A stretch of DNA of 5,573 nucleotides. Origin: Acidimicrobiaceae bacterium. GTDB lineage: Bacteria; Actinomycetota; Acidimicrobiia; Acidimicrobiales; Palsa-688. Each line of letters starts with the position of its first letter. Positions within the stretch are counted from its first letter, which is position 1. Location of the stretch: NCBI GenBank assembly GCA_009785715.1, contig WQVT01000193.1:1-5573 (forward strand), written 5' to 3'. Positions 1 to 5,573 of the stretch are shown in pieces. The translations under genes were made by a program, and so were the position numbers. A model generated the notes under the pieces. It searched no databases. It was not told the DNA's origin and was given only the letters and a program-made list of their open reading frames with translations.

Positions 1-261
1 AGCGGCTCGCCGGGGTCGAGCGGCTCGCCGGGCAGCGGTAGTCCATCGGGCGGCGATCCGCCCAGCAGCGGCGACCCCTCCGGTAACGGCAGCCCCTCGG
101 GTACGGGAAGCCCGTCGGGGAGCGGCAGCCCCTCCTGTCCCAACTCGGGGAAGCCGTCCCCGAACACCTCGACCCCGCCGAGCAGCGAGGGGACCCCGCC
201 GAGCAGCCAGGGCAGCCCGACATCCGGCCCGGGGAGCCATCCCGGCAGCCACGGGGCCCCG
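1..261 (+). repeat. Gly-Ser-Pro-rich low-complexity block A of the adaptor
   Basis: Codons 1-87 are imperfect repeats built on GSP, SGS, GNGSP and PSSxG units, probably continuing upstream of the window. There are almost no hydrophobic residues, so the segment should be disordered and extended. It holds a single cysteine (codon 46, bases 136-138). Repeat units are degenerate at DNA level, with agc/tcg/tcc serine codons mixed, so this is old or selected protein repetition and not a fresh DNA duplication. Confidence 0.8.
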
Positions 262-1821
262 TCGACCACGCCCACGACGACACCCTCGACCAGCCACAGG
301 TCCACGACGACGACCACGCCAACGACCACGCCATCGTCCACGCAATCGTCCACGACGACCACGGTGCCGCGATCCTCGACCACGACGACGCCGTCATCCA
401 CGACGACCACGACGACCCCATCGTCCACGACGACCACCCCGGCGTCGACCACGACGACCACGCCGGCGTCGACGACGACGACCGCTCCGAGCTCCTCGAC
501 CAGCTCCACGTCGTCGACCACCTCCACGTCGTCGACGACCTCGACGACCACGCCGGCGTCGACCACGACCACGCCGGCCTCCACGTCCACCACGACGCCC
601 TCGTCTCCCACGACGTCGCCCTCTTCGTCGACGACCACGACCGTGCCGCAATCCCCCAGCACCGGGACGACGACCACGACCGTGCCGAGGTCCACGACGA
701 CCACCACGGTCCCGGCCTCCTCGCCACACGGGAACGGGCAACCTGGCAGTTCGAACCAATCCCCGCCTTCGAGCAGCGGGAGCTCCCCGTGCAGTGGCTC
801 GCCGCAAGGGAATGGCTCGCCATCGGGAAACGGCCCGTCCCCACACGGGTCACCTCAGGGTAACGGCTCACCCGCACAGGGGTCACCGTCGCCGAACGGG
901 TCGCCGGGAAGCGGGTCGCCGTCGGGTGGCGGGGCTCCCACGCTGTTCTTCACGGCACTCCCGGCGGTCGGCCAGATCATCGAAGAGGGCCAGAGCCTGT
1001 ATTCGGTGAACGGGACGCCGGCGATCCTGCTCTACGGGACCACGCCGGCATGGCGGGCCCTTTCGGAGGGACTGTCCGGTCCCGACGTGGCCGAGCTCAA
1101 CGCCGACCTGGTCGCCCTCGGCTATGCCACCAGCTCCGAGTTGCCCCCCTCGGACTACTACGGCTCGGCGACCGTCCAGGCCGTCGATGCGCTCGAGGCG
1201 CACTTCGGCCTCGTCGCCACCGGCAGTCTCGCCCTCGGCCAGGTCGCCTTCCTTCCGACCGCGGTGCGGGTCACCGAAGTCACGGCGACGCTCGGCGACC
1301 CTGCGGGGAACGGCTCGCCGATCCTGCAGGGCACCTCGACCACCCGCAAGGTGACCGCCGCCCTGAACACCACTCAGGTGTCCCAGGTGCACGTCGGTGA
1401 CCCGGTGTCGATCACCCTCCCCGGCAACCGGACCATCGCAGGAACGATTGCATCAGTCGGTCGGGTTGCATCGCCCCCGCCCGCGAACGGGGATGGCAGC
1501 CCCTCGTCGGGCCCACCGACCGTCGAGGTCACGATCACCGCGACCGATCCCGCGGCCATCGGGGCGGTCGATCAGGCCTCGGTCACGGCGGCCGTCACCA
1601 CCGCCACCGTGAGGTCGGTCCTCGCCGTGCCGGTCACGGCGCTCGTCACCACGGCGGACGGGCAGCCCGCGCTGCGGGTGGAGGGAGACAGAGGGGTCAC
1701 CAGGCTGGTCCCCGTCTCGATTGGCCTTTCCGATGATGCCGACGGGCTGGTCCAGGTCAGCGGTCCAGACCTGGCGGTGAGCCAGCGAATCCTTCTGCCA
1801 CCTGAACAGAACACGCCATGA
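1..1821 (+). CDS. Peptidoglycan-binding efflux-adaptor-like protein, 5' end missing
   Basis: The frame is open from the first base to the TGA at 1819-1821 (606 codons), so the gene starts upstream; the GTG at 364 is only an internal codon. Codons 1-312 are low-complexity Gly/Ser/Pro and Thr/Ser/Pro sequence. The folded part starts near codon 313. It opens with a lipoyl-like strand segment (ALPAVGQIIEEGQSLYSV, then LLYG), followed by a peptidoglycan-binding type-1-like domain at about codons 354-420 (LSGPDVAELNADLVALGY). Next is a beta-barrel-like segment at about 448-490 (VGDPVSITLPGNRTIAGTI), a Pro/Gly/Ser loop near 491-506, and a C-terminal membrane-proximal-like segment (VPVTALV, then DDADGLVQVSG). 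This order matches actinobacterial HlyD/RND-adaptor-like proteins often found beside MacB-type ABC transporters. The expected role is an envelope adaptor linking an exporter to the cell wall. The N-terminal anchor cannot be seen. Family call is fairly sure; substrate and partner are unknown. Confidence 0.8.
   Translation, partial: SGSPGSSGSPGSGSPSGGDPPSSGDPSGNGSPSGTGSPSGSGSPSCPNSGKPSPNTSTPPSSEGTPPSSQGSPTSGPGSHPGSHGAPSTTPTTTPSTSHRSTTTTTPTTTPSSTQSSTTTTVPRSSTTTTPSSTTTTTTPSSTTTTPASTTTTTPASTTTTAPSSSTSSTSSTTSTSSTTSTTTPASTTTTPASTSTTTPSSPTTSPSSSTTTTVPQSPSTGTTTTTVPRSTTTTTVPASSPHGNGQPGSSNQSPPSSSGSSPCSGSPQGNGSPSGNGPSPHGSPQGNGSPAQGSPSPNGSPGSGSPSGGGAPTLFFTALPAVGQIIEEGQSLYSVNGTPAILLYGTTPAWRALSEGLSGPDVAELNADLVALGYATSSELPPSDYYGSATVQAVDALEAHFGLVATGSLALGQVAFLPTAVRVTEVTATLGDPAGNGSPILQGTSTTRKVTAALNTTQVSQVHVGDPVSITLPGNRTIAGTIASVGRVASPPPANGDGSPSSGPPTVEVTITATDPAAIGAVDQASVTAAVTTATVRSVLAVPVTALVTTADGQPALRVEGDRGVTRLVPVSIGLSDDADGLVQVSGPDLAVSQRILLPPEQNTP
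262..720 (+). repeat. Thr-Ser-Pro-rich block B with short tandem DNA repeats
   Basis: Codons 88-240 are almost only Thr, Ser, Pro and Ala, in units such as STTTTP, PASTTTT and TTTTVP. The DNA is a run of acg/acc/tcg/ccg triplets. Two clear tandem pairs are visible: a 24-base unit at 439-462 and 463-486 (Pro-Ala-Ser plus Thr run), and an 18-base unit at 505-522 and 523-540 differing at one base. All units are multiples of three, so copy-number change would keep the frame. Such mucin-like tracts are common linkers in secreted actinobacterial proteins and are possible O-mannosylation targets; modification here is inference. Confidence 0.85.
721..936 (+). repeat. Gly-Ser-Pro-Asn-rich block C of the adaptor
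   Basis: Codons 241-312 return to the style of block A, with repeated GNGSP, HGSPQGNGSP and SPNGSPGSGSP units, and lead straight into the folded adaptor domain near base 937. Block B is thus framed by two Gly-Ser-Pro arms. This arm also holds one cysteine (codon 264, bases 790-792). The GNGSP motif recurs once in the folded part near 1306-1320. Confidence 0.8.
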
Positions 1822-1828
1822 GGAACCC

Positions 1829-1836
1829 AAGGAGGG
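1829..1836 (+). promoter_or_regulatory. Strong ribosome binding site of the STAS gene
   Basis: AAGGAGGG lies 4 bases before the ATG at 1841, close to the ideal anti-Shine-Dalgarno complement. It fixes the STAS start and lies in the 19-base gap after the adaptor stop, so the two genes are probably on one transcript. Confidence 0.8.
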
Positions 1837-1840
1837 ACCG

Positions 1841-2218
1841 ATGCTACAAATCCACCAAGACACCCATCCCGGCGACATCGTCGTGTGCCGCGCCATAGGC
1901 GAGCTCGATGCCTTCACCGTGAGCCACCTCCGTGAGGCCCTGGCCGAGCTCGCCGTCTCGCCCCGTCTGGTCATCGACCTCTCCGGGGTCACCTTCGTCG
2001 ACTCCGCCGGGTTGGGCGCCCTCATCGGAGGCATCCGTCGTACCCGCGAGATGGGCGGCGACGTCGCGGTCGCCTGCGACCGGCCGGTGTTGATCCGCCT
2101 GCTGCGAACCACCGGCTTCGATCGGATCGTGGCGCTCGCGGAGACCGTCGACGAGGCCGCCTGGGTGCTGGACCCACGGGAGAAGATCCCGGACATTTCC
2201 GGGTCATTCGGTCCGTAG
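1841..2218 (+). CDS. STAS-domain anti-sigma factor antagonist
   Basis: A 125-residue single-domain STAS protein. Residues 13-23 form the first strand and turn (VVCRAIGELDA). Residues 43-62 carry the family's core motif, LVIDLSGVTFVDSAGLGALI, with Ser55 in the DSAG position where SpoIIAA/RsbV relatives are phosphorylated by an anti-sigma kinase. The later helix has LLRTTGFDRIV. About 20 residues beyond the usual domain end form a polar tail (to SGSFGP). Family knowledge: in the unphosphorylated state such proteins bind the anti-sigma factor and free the sigma factor; some STAS proteins instead serve ABC transporters (MlaB-like) or other sensory roles. It follows the adaptor gene by 19 bases. 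No kinase, phosphatase or sigma gene is in view, so its target is unknown. Its 3' end overlaps the convergent permease gene by 15 bases. Confidence 0.9.
   Translation: MLQIHQDTHPGDIVVCRAIGELDAFTVSHLREALAELAVSPRLVIDLSGVTFVDSAGLGALIGGIRRTREMGGDVAVACDRPVLIRLLRTTGFDRIVALAETVDEAAWVLDPREKIPDISGSFGP
2188..2203 (-). terminator. Candidate hairpin just after the permease stop
   Basis: CCCGGACATTTCCGGG forms a perfect 6-base-pair stem with a 4-base loop. On the minus strand it begins right after the permease TGA (2206-2204). The minus-strand sequence that follows is ATCTTCTCCC, pyrimidine-rich but not a true T run. It lies inside the coding end of the STAS gene. Position favours a transcript-end structure; the short stem and lack of a T tract keep confidence low. 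Confidence 0.35.
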
Positions 2219-4585
2219 GGCGGACGCGGTGCGCGTCCGGGCCGCCCAACCCGCCGGCAGCGCCGCACCGCCTACGGCGATCACCAGCCCGCCGAGGCCG
2301 AGCAAAAGCAGTACGGACAGCGGATAGACGGAGTTGAAGTACGCGGGAAGCTGTTCACCGACGGTACGGGCCATGAGCGGCAACACCCAGCCGTGGACGG
2401 CCACGCCGAGGGGGACCCCGACGATCCCCGCGAGCAGGCCGAGCCCGGCGGTGGAGGTGAGGATCGTGGTCAACGTCTGCCGGGGAGTCATCCCGACGGC
2501 CTTGAGCACGCCGAGGTCGTGGACACGCTCCCGGGTATCGAGCACGATCGAGTTGAGCACCCCGAGGCCGGCGGCCACGACGAGAAGCAGCGCCAGCAGG
2601 CTGATGACCGCCTCCATCGCGGCGATCACCGACGAGTCCTCCGTTCGGTTGGGTTGGGCCGACATGCCGAGGGGACCGAGCGAGCGGTTGAGGCTCGTCA
2701 GGTAGGCGCCAAGATTCGTTCCAGGCTCGAGCTCGACGTTGTACTGGTCCGGTTGCCCGGCCAGGCCCAGGGAACGGAGGGTCGAGGTGCCGGTCAGGAT
2801 GTCCAGGCCCTGGTCATCTAGCTCGAAGACGTCCCCCACAATGCGTACCGTGGTCGAACGCCCCCCGGTGGTCAAAGTCAGCCGATCACCGACCCGCACG
2901 CTCGCCGCCGTCAGCAACCGCGGGGAGACAACGGCCTGCCCCGGACCGGTGAGCCACTTGCCGGAGATCATCGGATGGTTAGCCCACGACGAGTCGCCCT
3001 GGTAGCCGGTCACGGTGGTGGATCCGGTGAGACCGGAGACCCGGACCGCGGTGCTGGTTGTGCCGAAGAAGGCCCGGGTGCCGGATTGGGCGGCGATCGT
3101 CGACGCCACCCGGCTGGCGGTGGGGTTCTGCGAGCCTCCGTTGCCCGGGGTGATGCGCAGGTGTCCTCCCGGCCCGGGGGCTGCCTGGACGACGACCGCT
3201 CCGGCCGTTCGCGGATCTCGGTTGGTCTGAACCCGGTCGAGGGACACGGAGAGCCCGACGGCAAAGGTCACGGTCACCGCGCCGAGCGCAATGGCGGCGG
3301 CCATCGTCAGCGAACGACCCGGGCGAGCGAACGGATTGGCCAGACCGAGGCTGACCGAGCGGGACAGCGGGAGGCGCCCGGCGACCCGGTGAGCCAGGCG
3401 CCCCCGGCCGGCCCGAGGGGTCCGGCCGACGGCGATCGCCTCGGCAGCTCGAAGCCGGCCGGCCCGCAGTGCGGGGGCCAGCGCGGCCATGGCGACCGCC
3501 ATCAGCGCCACGGCCGGCACCGCGATGTCGATCCAAACGGGGACGGTCAGGGTGCCGCTCTCGTAGGCCTTGCTCGCCTGCTTGAACACGGGGATGCTCA
3601 AGAGGTTCCCGACCACCACTCCCAGACCCGCCCCGATCGTTGCGGGAACGAGGGCCTGTGCCATGAATGCCCGACCGACCTGGCCGGGTGTGAAGCCCAA
3701 CGACTTGAGGATGCCGATGCGCCGGGTGGCGGCGGCGACTGCCCCGCTGATCACGATGCCGATCGTGAGGGCCGAGAGGACGAAGCCCAGGATCCCGAAC
3801 GCCGTGACGAAGGGGACGAAGGCGGACGTGTTGGCGTTGGCCACCTGCCGGATCGCCAGGTACGACTGGGATCCGGTCAGGGCCCCCGCCGGCATGGCGG
3901 TGACGACACCCGCGCGATCACGGGCGATTTCCGCGGTGGTGGCAGCCTGGGCGAAGCGGTACAGCATCTGGAAGGAGGGCACGCTACCCGGCGCCCGCAG
4001 TGCTGCGGCCTCGAGTGGGGTGACCCAGCCGTCCGCCGTCTGGCCGACCGATTGAGCGATCCCGACGACGGTGAGGGATGGGTCTCCGGGTGCGGCCGGG
4101 AACCGCATGACGGTTCCGACGCCGAAGGGCCCGTCGGCGGAATCGCCTGAGAGGACGATCTGGCCCGGTCCGTTCACCCACCGACCGCTGAGCAGCGAGA
4201 CATCGTCGACCGGGCCGCCGGGGTTGGTCCTGCCCACGATGTTGAGTGGCGGCAGCGTGATGCCGGCGGGGAGTCCATTGCTGGCGGTTCCGGTTACTGG
4301 TGCGATGGTCACCGCAGGGAACGGGCCGGACGCCGCGGTGACGCCCGCCGCGTGTCCCGAAGACGCCAGCTCTGCTGCGGATACCCGGTTTCCGTTCCAC
4401 TCGGTGGTGAGTTGCGAACCGTGCTCCTTGGCGAAGGCGTGGTCGAAAGGGGCCTGGGAGGTCACGAGCAACCCGGCTGCCAGGATCGAGGCAGCGACGG
4501 CGATCAGGGTGGTGAGCGCCATTACCGCGGTCTGCACACGATGCCGCTCGACACCGGCGCGCACGACGCGACCGGAGGCGTTCAT
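2204..4585 (-). CDS. ABC transporter permease with two FtsX/MacB-type domains
   Basis: A 793-residue membrane protein. Likely membrane segments are at about residues 19-42, 256-283, 308-333, 349-371, 425-448, 656-682, 706-735 and 752-778: two copies of a four-helix FtsX unit. Large extracytoplasmic domains (about 43-255 and 449-655) follow the first helix of each half and share a motif: GRWVNGPGQIVLS at 134 and GKWLTGPGQAVVS at 542. Each half also has the charged loop that docks on the ATPase: RRIGILKSLGFTPGQ at 288 and ERVHDLGVLKAVGMTPRQ at 686. Family knowledge: such permeases transmit ATPase motion to the envelope side to move lipids, lipoproteins, peptides or drugs, not to form a classic channel. 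The ATG at 4585 overlaps the ATPase stop (ATGA), which fixes the start; GGGGG about 7 bases upstream is a weak ribosome binding site. The open frame runs on through the ATPase gene, but that part is a shadow. Substrate is unknown. Confidence 0.93.
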   Translation of the reverse strand: MNASGRVVRAGVERHRVQTAVMALTTLIAVAASILAAGLLVTSQAPFDHAFAKEHGSQLTTEWNGNRVSAAELASSGHAAGVTAASGPFPAVTIAPVTGTASNGLPAGITLPPLNIVGRTNPGGPVDDVSLLSGRWVNGPGQIVLSGDSADGPFGVGTVMRFPAAPGDPSLTVVGIAQSVGQTADGWVTPLEAAALRAPGSVPSFQMLYRFAQAATTAEIARDRAGVVTAMPAGALTGSQSYLAIRQVANANTSAFVPFVTAFGILGFVLSALTIGIVISGAVAAATRRIGILKSLGFTPGQVGRAFMAQALVPATIGAGLGVVVGNLLSIPVFKQASKAYESGTLTVPVWIDIAVPAVALMAVAMAALAPALRAGRLRAAEAIAVGRTPRAGRGRLAHRVAGRLPLSRSVSLGLANPFARPGRSLTMAAAIALGAVTVTFAVGLSVSLDRVQTNRDPRTAGAVVVQAAPGPGGHLRITPGNGGSQNPTASRVASTIAAQSGTRAFFGTTSTAVRVSGLTGSTTVTGYQGDSSWANHPMISGKWLTGPGQAVVSPRLLTAASVRVGDRLTLTTGGRSTTVRIVGDVFELDDQGLDILTGTSTLRSLGLAGQPDQYNVELEPGTNLGAYLTSLNRSLGPLGMSAQPNRTEDSSVIAAMEAVISLLALLLVVAAGLGVLNSIVLDTRERVHDLGVLKAVGMTPRQTLTTILTSTAGLGLLAGIVGVPLGVAVHGWVLPLMARTVGEQLPAYFNSVYPLSVLLLLGLGGLVIAVGGAALPAGWAARTRTASALRTE
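2221..2239 (+). terminator. Candidate hairpin just after the STAS stop
   Basis: CGGACGCG (2221-2228) and CGCGTCCG (2232-2239) make a perfect 8-base-pair stem with a 3-base loop, two bases after the STAS TAG (2216-2218). No T run follows, but U-poor hairpins have been proposed as terminators in high-GC actinobacteria. It lies inside the antisense 3' coding end of the permease gene, so chance coding-driven pairing is possible. Confidence 0.4.
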
Positions 4586-5271
4586 CGGACGGCCCCCATC
4601 ACGTCGCGGGCGAGACGCCCATCCACGAGTTCCACCGTCCGTGCGGCGCAGGATTCCGCCAGTACGAGATCGTGGGTCACCAGCACGATCGTCTGCCCAT
4701 CCCGGTTGAGCTCGGTCAGAAGCGACCGCACCTCGGCGCTCGAAGCGGTGTCGAGGGCACCCGTGGGTTCGTCGGCGAGAAGCAGGCTGGGGCGGTTGAT
4801 CAAGGCCCGGGCCACGGCCGCGCGCTGTCGTTGCCCGCCGGAAAGCCGACCCGGATAGGTCGCGGCGTAGCGATCGATCCCGAGGAAGGACAGGAGGTCC
4901 GTCGCCCTTCTCGCGGCCTCCGGGGGAGCGAGCCCGGCCAGTTGCGCGGGGAGCAGGACGTTGTCGATCACGGTGAGGTCGTCGAGGAGGTTGAAAAACT
5001 GGAAAACCATGCCGATCCTCGACCGTCGGTATTTGGCGGAGGCCGTTTCGCTGAGACGGTCGACTCGCGTCCCGGCGACGGTGACCGTTCCTTCGCTCGG
5101 CTTGTCCAGCCCGGCGATCAGGTTCAGGAGCGTCGACTTGCCGCTGCCGGAGGAGCCCAATACTGCCACCGACTCGCCGGGGGCGACCGCCAGCGAGAGG
5201 TCGGCTAAGGCGGGTGGCCCGCTGTCGTAGCGCTTGGTCACATTGACAAGGTCGATGATCGGTGCGGTCAT
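4582..5271 (-). CDS. ABC transporter ATP-binding protein (MacB/LolD type)
   Basis: A complete 229-residue ATPase. Walker A is GSSGSGKST at 39-47, the Q-loop glutamine is Q91 (MVFQFFNLL), the signature is LSGGQRQR at 143-150, Walker B with its catalytic glutamate is LLLADEPTGALD at 163-174 (E168), and the switch histidine is H200 in LVTHD. No key residue is missing. The short length, FQFFNLL after the Q-loop and DEPTGALD are typical of the MacB/LolD/FtsE branch that drives FtsX-type permeases. It should work as a cytoplasmic dimer on the two coupling loops of the permease encoded next. Its TGA overlaps the permease ATG by four bases, so translation is probably coupled. The ATG at 5271 has a well-placed GGAGGG upstream. 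Confidence 0.96.
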   Translation of the reverse strand: MTAPIIDLVNVTKRYDSGPPALADLSLAVAPGESVAVLGSSGSGKSTLLNLIAGLDKPSEGTVTVAGTRVDRLSETASAKYRRSRIGMVFQFFNLLDDLTVIDNVLLPAQLAGLAPPEAARRATDLLSFLGIDRYAATYPGRLSGGQRQRAAVARALINRPSLLLADEPTGALDTASSAEVRSLLTELNRDGQTIVLVTHDLVLAESCAARTVELVDGRLARDVMGAVR

Positions 5272-5275
5272 AGTT

Positions 5276-5281
5276 CCCTCC
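5276..5281 (-). promoter_or_regulatory. Ribosome binding site of the ATPase gene
   Basis: Read on the minus strand, GGAGGG lies 4 bases before the ATG (5271-5269) and supports that start over any upstream codon. Confidence 0.75.
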
Positions 5282-5339
5282 AGGGGTCGGGATGCGGTTC
5301 CGCTCCATCAAAACCCGGCCACTCTTTGCCCGAATCCCC

Positions 5340-5369
5340 CCCGCTGACCAAATCGGGTACCGCAGCGGG
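5340..5369. repeat. Inverted repeat in the divergent spacer, possible operator
   Basis: CCCGCTG (5340-5346) and CAGCGGG (5363-5369) are perfect inverted arms separated by 16 bases, 23 bases from centre to centre, roughly two helical turns. It sits about 70 bases upstream of the ATPase start. This spacing could suit a dimeric regulator, but arms this short arise by chance in GC-rich DNA. Confidence 0.25.
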
Positions 5370-5449
5370 ATGATTGCGGGCAGGGTCATCCTTGCGATGT
5401 ACGCCGGCCGGGCGATGCCACCCGATCGGCCAGGTGCGACACTGGTTTC

Positions 5450-5573
5450 GTGAAAACAGCGCTGACGGCGGCCGAGGACCGGCTTTCCCGGCCTTCTCGT
5501 TGGTCCTGGCCAGCCGACATCCTGCTGGCTGCGGTCTTGGCTGTGCTCACCGTCGTCAGTGCTCGGGGCGGGC
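5450..5573 (+). CDS. Probable sensor histidine kinase N-terminus, cut by window edge
   Basis: A GTG at 5450 opens 41 codons that run off the right edge without a stop. The product starts MKTALTAAEDRLSRPSRW, then PADILLAAVLAVLTVVSA, a hydrophobic stretch that looks like a first membrane helix after a short charged cytoplasmic lead. This layout (short Arg-rich head, Trp-Pro-x-Asp, then helix) resembles the start of actinobacterial membrane histidine kinases of the NarL-type, which are often encoded beside FtsX-type ABC operons. No kinase motif lies in the window, so other membrane proteins remain possible. No clear ribosome binding site precedes the GTG, so translation could be leaderless or coupled. 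Confidence 0.5.
   Translation, partial: MKTALTAAEDRLSRPSRWSWPADILLAAVLAVLTVVSARGG

Larger units (their letters stand above)
5272..5449. other. Divergent intergenic spacer (178 bases) with probable promoters
   Basis: This gap lies between the leftward ATPase operon and the rightward sensor-like gene and must hold promoters for both unless either is read from further away. I see no confident -35/-10 pair on either strand. It contains a 7-base inverted repeat (5340-5346 with 5363-5369) and an 8-base palindrome (5422-5429), either of which could be a regulator site. A 53-codon rightward open frame (5292-5453) also crosses it; see findings. Confidence 0.5.

Noticed and set aside
262..720. Short repeats as a CRISPR array
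   Set aside because: The repeats are triplet-based, directly adjacent and in frame with a coding sequence, with no unique spacers of even length.
394..846. Leftward 150-residue Arg/Gly-rich open frame
   Set aside because: It is the antisense of the acg/acc and ggc/agc repeat tract; its composition is explained by the repeats, and no fold or start signal is visible.
364..1821. GTG at 364 as the start of the adaptor gene
   Set aside because: The frame is open and has the same composition back to base 1. The start would lie in mid-repeat, with no signal peptide or anchor and no ribosome binding site.
1453..2268. Leftward 271-residue open frame
   Set aside because: It runs across the adaptor end and the STAS gene in antisense, both of which have recognisable domains. 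Its sequence shows no motif.
2975..4150. Rightward 391-residue open frame
   Set aside because: It is antisense to the permease, rich in Gly/Asp/Arg, with no domain. The opposing frame has clear membrane helices and family motifs.
4586..5389. N-terminal extension making the permease a 1061-residue protein, or a frameshift fusion with the ATPase
   Set aside because: The extension is an Arg/Pro-rich shadow of the intact ATPase gene. The ATGA overlap gives a normal start, and I saw no slippery site.
5422..5429. CCGATCGG palindrome as an operator for the sensor-like gene
   Set aside because: Only eight bases, without extended symmetry or a second copy nearby; expected by chance in GC-rich DNA.

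Overview
The window is GC-rich, compactly coded DNA with GTG as well as ATG starts, strong purine-rich ribosome binding sites and long shadow reading frames. All of this suggests an actinobacterium. The extreme Thr/Ser/Pro tract in the first gene is a habit I associate with Acidimicrobiia and related Actinomycetota. That placement is inference from style, because the window holds no rRNA or marker gene.

Layout: (1) bases 1-1821 (+) hold the 3' part of a gene for a secreted or cell-envelope, peptidoglycan-binding, efflux-adaptor-like protein. The first 312 codons visible are low-complexity Gly-Ser-Pro and Thr-Ser-Pro sequence, and the gene begins upstream of the window. (2) After 19 bases and a strong ribosome binding site comes a 125-residue STAS protein of the anti-sigma-factor antagonist type (1841-2218, +). 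(3) Tail to tail with it, and overlapping by 15 bases, is a 793-residue FtsX/MacB-type ABC permease (2204-4585, -). Its start codon overlaps the stop of the ATPase gene (4582-5271, -). (4) A 178-base divergent spacer separates the ATPase from a rightward gene cut off by the window edge. Its first 41 residues look like the start of a membrane-anchored sensor kinase.

How they may work together: the ATPase and permease are clearly one two-gene operon for a MacB/LolCDE-like machine that acts on envelope substrates. The divergent gene may be the sensor that controls it. The adaptor-like protein could be the periplasmic or cell-wall partner of this transporter, but it is convergent to it and could instead belong to a transporter upstream of the window. 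The STAS protein points to partner-switching control of a sigma factor, but no anti-sigma kinase or sigma factor is visible.

Nothing here proves a new system. The points most worth a second look are the very long low-complexity spacer in the adaptor, the pairing of an adaptor gene with a STAS gene, and the convergent overlap in which each gene's stop is followed by a hairpin lying inside the opposing gene.
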